NCBI GenBank assembly: GCA_030043155.1
Contig: JASHYE010000238.1
Coordinates: 1 to 11,885, forward strand
Direction: 5' to 3'
From: Candidatus Acidiferrales bacterium
GTDB taxonomy: Bacteria; Acidobacteriota; Terriglobia; Acidoferrales; UBA7541
DNA length: 11,885 bases
The notes beneath the pieces were generated by a model. That model did no database searches and had not been told where the DNA came from. It worked only from the letters and a program-made list of their open reading frames with translations. Every line of letters begins with the position of its first letter. Within the stretch, counting starts at the first letter, position 1. This document shows, piece after piece, positions 5,821-11,885 of this stretch. Made by a program: the position numbers and the translations under genes.

Positions 5821-6930
5821 CTAATTCAAAATTTCGCGGATCATTTCCATCGCGTACTCCGCGATAGCTACCGCAGAAGTCAGCGCAGGCGACTCCATGC
5901 CAATCAAATGCACCACATTCACAAGCTGTGAATCCCTTTCGATCACAAAATCCGTTGCGTGATGGCTGCCTGGCGCGGCCAGCTTGGCGCGAATGCCAGT
6001 GTATGCGGGGACCAAATCTTCTGCGCGAATTTCCGGCAGCATCGGCTGCGCCATGCGCACAAAATCCTCTACGGGCGGCCGGTTGCTTTCATAGTCGTTC
6101 TTGTCCGCAATGTAATGCGCCGTTGGACCAACGAGCACGCCGCCCCACAGCGTCTTGGTCAGATGCACGCCGAGGCTCAATCCCTCCGCATGCGGCAACG
6201 GATACACAAGGCCGCGCACCAGATCGCTTCTGCTGCGCACAAGTTCGCAATATTCCCCGCGCACAGGGTAGATTTTATGCTTTGCCATCGGCGAACCCAT
6301 CAGTGCCGCAACTTCATCTGCGAACAATCCCGCGCTGTTCACCAGGCAGCGCGCTTCGACCTCGCCCGCATCGCTTGTGACGCGCATCAATCTGCCGGCC
6401 ACGTCCAGCCGCCGCACCTTCGCGCGCGTTACAATGTCAGCGCCGTGATCACTTGCGATTCGCGCGTAGGCCTTCACCAATTCCTCACTGCTCACAATTC
6501 CCGTCGACGGCACTTCAATCGCCGCCGTCCCCGCAATGTGGGGCTCGCGCTTACGAATCGCCGCAGCGTTAATCATGCGCAGCCCTTCGACTCCATTTTT
6601 CCGTCCCGTCTCCATTAATTCCGCGAGCGTCGTCTCCTGCTCCTTCGACGTCGCCACAACGAGCTTGCCGGTTTTGCGGTGTGGCACTCCATGCGCCTCG
6701 CAAAATTTGTACGTCATTTCGCTCCCACGCACGCACAGCCGCGCCTTCAGTGAGCCCGGCGTGTAATACAGACCGGAGTGAATCACGCCGCTGTTTCTCG
6801 AACTCGCCCCCATCCCGATCTTCGGCATCTGCTCGAGCACAAACACATCGCTCCACTCGGCCGAAGCCGCGGCCGCGATCGCGCAGCCGACCACGCCTCC
6901 TCCGATAATCACCACATTCGCGCGATCCAT
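5821..6930 (-). CDS. lhgO: L-2-hydroxyglutarate oxidase/dehydrogenase-like FAD enzyme
   Basis: This 369-aa DAO-fold flavoprotein begins with a Rossmann dinucleotide-binding motif (GGGVVG, 10-15) and an acidic residue E33 for the FAD ribose. The stretch ASSRNSGVIHSGLYYTPGSL (42-61) is the hallmark of the L2HGDH/LhgO (YgaF) group, with H51 near the flavin. The C-terminal YTGIRAKL, DFVIERD and GMESPALTSAVAIAEYA complete the group pattern. Known members oxidise L-2-hydroxyglutarate to 2-oxoglutarate and pass electrons to quinone or oxygen. It is the first gene of a minus-strand run with the P1 peptidase and mutM. An AGGAG about 13 bases before the ATG is far for a ribosome site. Close relatives acting on other 2-hydroxyacids cannot be excluded, hence moderate confidence in the symbol. 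Confidence 0.88.
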   Translation of the reverse strand: MDRANVVIIGGGVVGCAIAAAASAEWSDVFVLEQMPKIGMGASSRNSGVIHSGLYYTPGSLKARLCVRGSEMTYKFCEAHGVPHRKTGKLVVATSKEQETTLAELMETGRKNGVEGLRMINAAAIRKREPHIAGTAAIEVPSTGIVSSEELVKAYARIASDHGADIVTRAKVRRLDVAGRLMRVTSDAGEVEARCLVNSAGLFADEVAALMGSPMAKHKIYPVRGEYCELVRSRSDLVRGLVYPLPHAEGLSLGVHLTKTLWGGVLVGPTAHYIADKNDYESNRPPVEDFVRMAQPMLPEIRAEDLVPAYTGIRAKLAAPGSHHATDFVIERDSQLVNVVHLIGMESPALTSAVAIAEYAMEMIREILN

Positions 6931-7051
6931 CAGCGTCGTTTCACTCCTGTATTTCTCCTGCCACCATCATGCGACCTCCAGCATCATTCTTGGTCTTGAG
7001 GATTGCTCCTCGATTCCTGAAGCGGTTACTATAACTGAAGGCGAATTCCCT
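6931..7051. promoter_or_regulatory. Divergent intergenic region between lhgO-like gene and ABC permease
   Basis: These 121 bp must hold promoters for both directions. An inverted repeat GAGGA-TTGC-TCCTC (6998-7011), with partly matched flanks, is the only palindrome I could pick out. TATAAC (7030-7035) is a possible -10 box for the permease, but no -35 box lies at 16-18 bp from it. AAGG (7038-7041) lies ten bases before the GTG start at 7052. Confidence 0.35.
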
Positions 7052-7900
<849 letters not shown>

Positions 7901-8191
7901 CGCGCCGTTGCGCGGAGCAAATGTTCCGCGACCCGCGGATCGGGAGTCGGTACGGGAGGCCTTTCGCGACGGTGGGGTCGCGTCTTGAACAGCGCCTTCT
8001 CCATCCGGCGGCAATCGACCACCCCAAATCTCGGGAACTCTCTCTTTAAGTATGGGGTGGTAGGAACAGCGTCGCTTCTCTTGTCGTCAGAACAGTTCTA
8101 CACGGCGCGAGACTGGTACGCCCGTCATCGCATCGGCCGAATCCGTGAGCGGATTTGCGGAAAAAATAACCCATTCCCCGAGAAGATCTAA
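7901..8191 (+). other. Degraded intergenic sequence after the permease; possible gene remnant at its end
   Basis: No intact gene is visible in these 291 bp. The frame continuing after the permease stop stays open to a TAA at 8189-8191. Its last part reads FYTARDWYARHRIGRIRERI, then CGKNNPFPEKI, and looks protein-like (aromatic and basic helix, then a tail). The TAA abuts the ATG at 8192, as at an operon gene junction. This suggests the 3' end of a lost polysaccharide gene, but I cannot name its family. A 9-bp inverted repeat (8018-8061) lies inside. No ATP-binding cassette motifs occur in any frame. Confidence 0.5.
8018..8061. repeat. Inverted repeat, 9-bp arms, 26-base loop
   Basis: ACCACCCCA (8018-8026) and TGGGGTGGT (8053-8061) are perfectly complementary and flank 26 bases. 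No T-run follows, so this is not a standard intrinsic terminator. It could be a small recombination or element trace in a scarred region, or chance. Confidence 0.55.
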
Positions 8192-8341
8192 ATGCCAGGA
8201 ATCGCGTTCATCGCTTCGAGCGAATACGTGCGCTGGGGCGGCAGCGAGTACCTTTGGGCTGCAGCGCAGGCTGGAAGCCAAGCCTGCCCGTCGTGGTGGG
8301 AGACTTCCCTATCGCCGAAGAAATTGCTAAAACAGAACTGA
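8192..8341 (+). pseudogene. 5' remnant of a GT4-type glycosyltransferase gene, truncated at about 8266
   Basis: The ORF of 49 codons starts at ATG 8192 with GAGAAG seven bases upstream. Its first 25 residues contain SSEYVRWGGSEYLWAAA and match the N-terminus of the intact GT4 at 9472 (NEYVAWGGSEYLWAAAA) at 18 of 25 positions. By my count the DNA agrees at 54 of 75 bases, with many third-position changes, so the two copies diverged as functioning genes and are not a fresh duplication. After codon 25 the similarity ends abruptly. The remaining codons read out-of-frame DegT-type sequence and stop at TGA 8339-8341. The fragment covers only the first strand-loop of the GT-B fold and cannot be an active enzyme. 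Confidence 0.8.
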
Positions 8342-8412
8342 GCCTGCCGCTCGGACCGCATCTCACATCCGAGCAGCAGCAAATCGTCATCGAGGCCGTC
8401 CGCCAATCGTGA
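8272..8412 (+). pseudogene. 3' remnant of a DegT/DnrJ/EryC1/StrS-type aminotransferase gene
   Basis: In another frame than the GT4 remnant, 46 codons end at TGA 8410-8412. They read LPVVVGDFPIAEEIAKTEL, then SLPLGPHLTSEQQQIVIEAV. This matches the conserved C-terminus of DegT-family sugar aminotransferases (G-D-F-P-x-A-E-x-x-A, then L-S-L-P-x-x-P-H-L-T-x-x-Q). There is no start codon and the PLP-binding body of about 320 residues is missing, so it is dead. These PLP enzymes make amino sugars for surface polysaccharides. Its stop overlaps the GTG start of the next gene by the four bases GTGA, showing the original operon order aminotransferase then GT2. The junction with the GT4 remnant lies at about 8266-8272. 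Confidence 0.8.
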
Positions 8413-9455
8413 CCTCCAACGCCTCTCCATCGCCCACCGCCAATCCGCTGGTGACGATAATTGTCCTCTGCTACAACCAGACTCGCTTTGTTGTGGAAAC
8501 GCTCGAAAGCGTAAAAGCTCAGACCTACACGATCACGGAACTGGTGATCGTGGACGACTGCTCCTCCGACGATTCCGTCGCCGTGATTGATCGATGGCTG
8601 CGGGAAAACAAGATTCCGTGCAACTTCATTCGCCACCAGAAAAATCAGGGTATCTGCAAATCGCTCAACGAAGCTCTCGCCGCCACCTCCGGCAAATACG
8701 TCTCCACGATCGCCGCCGACGACATCTGGCTGCCCGACAAAATCGAGCGCCAAGTCGCCCTAATGGAATCACAGCCCGAATCCGTCGGCGTCCTCTACAG
8801 CGACGCCTTTCAAATAGACGAAAGCGGCAGACCCCTGTCCGGAATGTACATTGGCACGCATTGGAAACTCTCGGAAATGCCCCGCGGCCAAGTCCTCGAT
8901 ACGCTGCTCAAATTCAATTTCGTTCCCGGCCTGACGGCGCTGATTCGCCGACGCTGTTACGACACCGTTGGTTTATATGACGAAGGACTGGCTTGGGAAG
9001 ATTGGGACATGTGGCTGCGCATTGCGCGGGAATATTCCTTTGCCTACTCGCCGATTCCATCCGCGAAATACAGGGTACACAACAACTCGCTCTCACGCGA
9101 CGCTCTGGCGATGGCGATCGGAAAGATGAAAATTCTATCCAAACAGTCCGAACTGGGGCGCCTCAACGAAGCCCAAAGCGCAGCCCTGGCAGCCAGTCTC
9201 AAGATTCATCGTCGACCGATTCCCAGGGCCCACTTTGAGATGGCAACCGCCGCTCTGCAAAAGGGAGATCGCGCAGGCACAATGAAACACTTGGCGAATT
9301 GCGTTAGGTCTTCCAGGTTCCGGCTCCCCGGCAGAGTGATTGATTGGATGGCCTTGACCGTGTACTTGCTCTTTGGTCTGAGGCACGTCAGGTGGTGGAA
9401 GCACAAGGGGGCTGAGTCGACGTCGGAAATCCAAAAGCTAGACACCTCCGCGTGA
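8409..9455 (+). CDS. Family 2 glycosyltransferase (GT-A fold)
   Basis: The 348-aa protein has a classic GT2 catalytic domain: PLVTIIVLCYNQ (13-24) as the nucleotide-binding first strand, VDDCSSDDS (48-56) with D49/D50, and the metal-binding AADDIWLPDK (102-111) with D104/D105. EDWDMWLR (197-204) supplies the late acidic motif. Such enzymes transfer a sugar from a nucleotide-sugar during surface-polysaccharide assembly at the cytoplasmic face of the membrane. A hydrophobic stretch near 320-332 (WMALTVYLLFGL) among basic residues may attach it to the membrane. The start is GTG, overlapping the stop of the aminotransferase remnant (GTGA), a coupling relic. The GT4 gene follows 16 bp downstream. 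The sugar specificity is not readable. Confidence 0.93.
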   Translation: MTSNASPSPTANPLVTIIVLCYNQTRFVVETLESVKAQTYTITELVIVDDCSSDDSVAVIDRWLRENKIPCNFIRHQKNQGICKSLNEALAATSGKYVSTIAADDIWLPDKIERQVALMESQPESVGVLYSDAFQIDESGRPLSGMYIGTHWKLSEMPRGQVLDTLLKFNFVPGLTALIRRRCYDTVGLYDEGLAWEDWDMWLRIAREYSFAYSPIPSAKYRVHNNSLSRDALAMAIGKMKILSKQSELGRLNEAQSAALAASLKIHRRPIPRAHFEMATAALQKGDRAGTMKHLANCVRSSRFRLPGRVIDWMALTVYLLFGLRHVRWWKHKGAESTSEIQKLDTSA

Positions 9456-9471
9456 ACTCAGGTCACTCGGT

Positions 9472-10620
9472 ATGACCAAGATCGTCTTCATCGGCGCGAA
9501 TGAATACGTCGCCTGGGGCGGAAGCGAATATCTCTGGGCGGCCGCGGCCGAAAAGTTGTCACAACGAGGCGTGGAAGTTTCCGTTAGCGTCCTGGATTGG
9601 CGCAAGCCTGTCAAGCAAATCGAGCACCTTCGTTCGCTTGGCCGCCGCATCTTTCAACGCCAGCCCCCTTCGCTGTTGCGCCGGGGAGTGCGCAGGTTTT
9701 TCCCGGGACGTGACTACGCCCGCCATGTGAAGGCCGTGTGCGCGGGCGCAGACTTGGTGGTTGTGTCGCAGGGCGATCACCTGCAGGGTCTCGCGTGGAT
9801 GGATGCTTTGCAATCTGCCGGATGTCGGTATGCCTCCATCGTGCAAGGGACTTCAGAGACGAAGTGGCCCGACGATGACTTGATCGAAAAATTGGCAAAA
9901 GTCTACGAGGGAGCGTGCGCAGCGTATTTTGTTTCTCAGGCCACTCTTGATCTGGCTCGTCACATGTTCGTCACGCCGCTACTCAACGGCCGCGTAGTCC
10001 GCAATCCTTTCAACGTAAGCTACGATACACGACCCTCTTGGCCTGCCGATTCATCGGAAAGCTTGCGCTTGGCGTTTGTGGCCCGCCTCGAAATAGCAGG
10101 CAAGGGCCATGACATCTTAATTCAGGTTCTCAGCCTCCCCCATTGGCGCGAACGCGATATTGAAGTGACGCTGTTCGGAGACGGCCCAAACGAGCGGGCA
10201 CTTCGCCGGTGGGTCAGCAACGCAAAGCTTGACAGTATCCGATTCGGCGGCTTTGTCCACGACATCGAGAGCGTTTGGGCCATTCACCATGCCTTGATTC
10301 TTCCGTCGCGCTATGAAGGAATGCCATTGGTATTGGTCGAGGCCATGCTTTGCGGCCGCCCTGCCATCATCACCGATGTTGGCGGCGTTCGCGAACTCGT
10401 CCGCGACAACATCAACGGCTTCCTCGCCAAAGCTCCCACGGTCGAACTTCTCGACGAAGCCATGAATCGCGCCTGGGAAAATCGTCCCCGCCTCAAGGAA
10501 ATCGGCAAACAGGCCGCCATCGACGCGCGTAAATTCGTCCCGTCCAACCCTGTCGAAGATTTCGTGCGCGACCTGTGTGCACTTGCCGACGGCGCCAGCG
10601 CCTCTAACCTCCCTCAGTAA
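9472..10620 (+). CDS. Family 4 glycosyltransferase (GT-B fold)
   Basis: The 382-aa protein starts with MTKIVFIGANEYVAWGGSEY, the N-terminal glycine-containing loop of a GT4 subgroup (x-G-G-S-E-x-L-W). The C-terminal Glycos_transf_1 domain has RLEIAGKGHDILI (205-217, with R205 and K211 for donor phosphates) and LFGDGPNERALRRW. It also carries the E-x7-E motif PSRYEGMPLVLVEAMLCGRP (E282 and E290). VGGVRELVRDNINGFL completes the donor site. The length is normal and the gene looks intact. AGGT about eight bases before the ATG may serve as ribosome site. It follows the GT2 gene by 16 bp in the same operon and shares its N-terminus with the remnant at 8192. Its 3' end overlaps the asparaginase gene by 7 bp. 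Confidence 0.94.
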   Translation: MTKIVFIGANEYVAWGGSEYLWAAAAEKLSQRGVEVSVSVLDWRKPVKQIEHLRSLGRRIFQRQPPSLLRRGVRRFFPGRDYARHVKAVCAGADLVVVSQGDHLQGLAWMDALQSAGCRYASIVQGTSETKWPDDDLIEKLAKVYEGACAAYFVSQATLDLARHMFVTPLLNGRVVRNPFNVSYDTRPSWPADSSESLRLAFVARLEIAGKGHDILIQVLSLPHWRERDIEVTLFGDGPNERALRRWVSNAKLDSIRFGGFVHDIESVWAIHHALILPSRYEGMPLVLVEAMLCGRPAIITDVGGVRELVRDNINGFLAKAPTVELLDEAMNRAWENRPRLKEIGKQAAIDARKFVPSNPVEDFVRDLCALADGASASNLPQ

Positions 10621-11786
10621 TCGCCGCCGTGGCCCTGGAACATTGGAGTGAACGGAACCGCTTTCGCCTCCGTGCCGTCATGCACTGCATAACTGATCGA
10701 ATGACCGTCTTCGCCATCGGACCACAGCGAAGCCGCGCCGTGGACTCCATCTTTGTTGAGCGCGTAGAATTGCAAATCGAAAAGCTTCAATCGCGATTTG
10801 TCGAAGTCATAGTTGTGCACCACGCGATGCAAGGCTTCCATGCACGCATCCGTGGGCGACATTCCCCGCCGCATCATTTCGACAACTGTATGCCCGCCGG
10901 CAATTTTGATGTTTTCCTCGCCGCGACCCGTTGATCCCGCGCCGCCCACTTCCTGATCGACAAACAACCCGGCACCGATGATCGGCGAATCGCCGACGCG
11001 CCCGGAAATTTTCCACGCAACACCGGAGGTCGTGGTCACGCCAGACATTTCTCCTTTTTCATTCACGGCCAAGCAATTGATTGTGCCTGTGGGAGGATGC
11101 GCGACAACGTGGCGAATCCATGGAGCCCATGCCTCGCGCTCCGGCGTGTCCAGCAATTCCGCCAGCTCTTTGTTGAACTCCGGCGAATCCAGCCCCGGGC
11201 GCCAATCTTTCGAGCTTTGCGCTTTCCACACAAGCCATGCAAGCCGCGACTGGTCCGTCAGCAAGTTCATAGGCTCGAATCCCTCATCAATCGCGAACTG
11301 CGTCGCGCCAGCACCGACCAGAAACGTATGATTGGTGCGCTCCATAATGACCCGCGCGACTTTCGCCGGATTTTTTATTTTCTCGATCGCGCCTACAGCG
11401 CCGCACTTCCGCGTCGGCCCATGCATCACGCACGCATCAAGTTGTACAACTCCGTCTTCATTGGGCAATCCGCCATAGCCGACCGTGTGATCATTGGGGT
11501 CGTCTTCCACGGGCGTGACCACGGCCAGCACTGCATCCATGGTGTCACCCGTCGCGCGCAGCACTTGCATTCCCGCGTCAAGATGATGCAGGCCATTGAG
11601 GGCGGAAATAATGCACGGCCGCTTACTCGCCGTCGCCGCGCTTTGATCCAGATTTGCTGATGCAACTTCTTCGCTCGTGTTCGGCGCACCGCTTCCTGCG
11701 ATCGCACCGAATACGTTGGTCGCGCTCGCGGCGATTCCTCCTGCCATTGCACTCACACAGAATTTCCGCCGCGTCCAATTTTCCAT
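10614..11786 (-). CDS. Tat-exported N4-(beta-N-acetylglucosaminyl)-L-asparaginase (glycosylasparaginase-like Ntn hydrolase)
   Basis: The 390-aa precursor begins MENWTRRKFCVSAMAGGIAA: a twin-arginine motif (T-R-R-x-F) and a hydrophobic stretch to about residue 30, so it is predicted to be folded and then exported. The enzyme cleaves itself before T235 (PPTGTINCLAV), which becomes the catalytic N-terminal Thr. SGVTTTSG (248-255), GRVGDSPIIGAGLFVD (262-277) and TGRGEENI (286-293) are strong glycosylasparaginase motifs. The residues before the nucleophile are TG-T here, whereas characterised glycosylasparaginases have HD-T; G-T is more like type III asparaginases. A GAGG six bases before the ATG (11791-11797 region) supports the start. 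It probably degrades Asn-linked GlcNAc or related amides in the periplasm. Confidence 0.92.
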   Translation of the reverse strand: MENWTRRKFCVSAMAGGIAASATNVFGAIAGSGAPNTSEEVASANLDQSAATASKRPCIISALNGLHHLDAGMQVLRATGDTMDAVLAVVTPVEDDPNDHTVGYGGLPNEDGVVQLDACVMHGPTRKCGAVGAIEKIKNPAKVARVIMERTNHTFLVGAGATQFAIDEGFEPMNLLTDQSRLAWLVWKAQSSKDWRPGLDSPEFNKELAELLDTPEREAWAPWIRHVVAHPPTGTINCLAVNEKGEMSGVTTTSGVAWKISGRVGDSPIIGAGLFVDQEVGGAGSTGRGEENIKIAGGHTVVEMMRRGMSPTDACMEALHRVVHNYDFDKSRLKLFDLQFYALNKDGVHGAASLWSDGEDGHSISYAVHDGTEAKAVPFTPMFQGHGGDY

Positions 11787-11822
11787 GTCTCACCTCACAA
11801 TAGAATTGCAGCCTGCGCGCGC

Positions 11823-11851
11823 AGCATATTCCGGCCTCACATTTCCTACAA
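11823..11851 (-). promoter_or_regulatory. Weak candidate promoter for the glycosylasparaginase gene
   Basis: On the minus strand TTGTAG (11846-11851) and TATGCT (11823-11828) are separated by 17 bases, each a partial match to sigma-70 hexamers. A start about 30 bases before the ATG at 11786 would result. The hexamers are poor enough that this may be chance. Confidence 0.3.
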
Positions 11852-11885
11852 GTGCTGACTCACAGGATTTGATGCCACAGTTTCA

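Noticed and set aside
7901..8191. Stop-codon readthrough extending the permease by about 97 residues
   Set aside because: The permease already ends with the family's usual C-terminus (YFRRMEKTFADFV), and the extension has no membrane or ATPase sequence; the open frame after the TGA is best explained by GC-rich debris.

Overview
The window reads as a chromosomal segment of a moderately GC-rich Gram-negative soil-type bacterium. The gene mix (an OsmC/MarR pair, an L2HGDH-type oxidase, a secreted P1 peptidase, a Tat-exported glycosylasparaginase, and ABC-2 permease/glycosyltransferase surface-polysaccharide genes) and frequent GTG/TTG starts would suit an Acidobacteriota genome. That assignment is an inference from style; no marker gene here proves it.

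Left part (1-3608). The 3' end of a GNAT acetyltransferase converges on osmC (minus strand). osmC diverges from a MarR-family repressor whose promoter is unusually clear: TTGACA, 17 nt, TACAAT, threaded by palindromic TTGTA/TACAA half-sites that reach the start codon. Behind marR is a small protein that looks like a lone histidine-kinase dimerisation/phosphoacceptor (DHp) module without an ATPase domain. Next come a TTG-initiated NadR-like P-loop ATPase (AAA_28 type) and a closely spaced MFS transporter.

Middle part (3593-6930, minus strand). A compact three-gene run, read right to left, holds an L-2-hydroxyglutarate oxidase-like flavoprotein, a secreted DmpA-type self-processing aminopeptidase, and mutM (formamidopyrimidine-DNA glycosylase). 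The 3' end of mutM overlaps the MFS gene by 16 bp.

Right part (7052-10620, plus strand) is a damaged surface-polysaccharide cluster. An intact ABC-2 export permease has no adjacent ATP-binding partner. It is followed by about 500 bp of debris. In that debris the first 25 codons of a GT4 glycosyltransferase, paralogous to the intact one at 9472, are joined out of frame to the last 46 codons of a DegT-type aminotransferase. Intact GT2 and GT4 genes follow, the GT2 start still overlapping the stop of the dead aminotransferase. This looks like a deletion scar in a polysaccharide locus and is the most striking structure in the window.

The window closes with a Tat-exported glycosylasparaginase-like Ntn hydrolase on the minus strand (10614-11786), overlapping the GT4 gene tail to tail. 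I saw no tRNA, rRNA, CRISPR array or intact insertion sequence.
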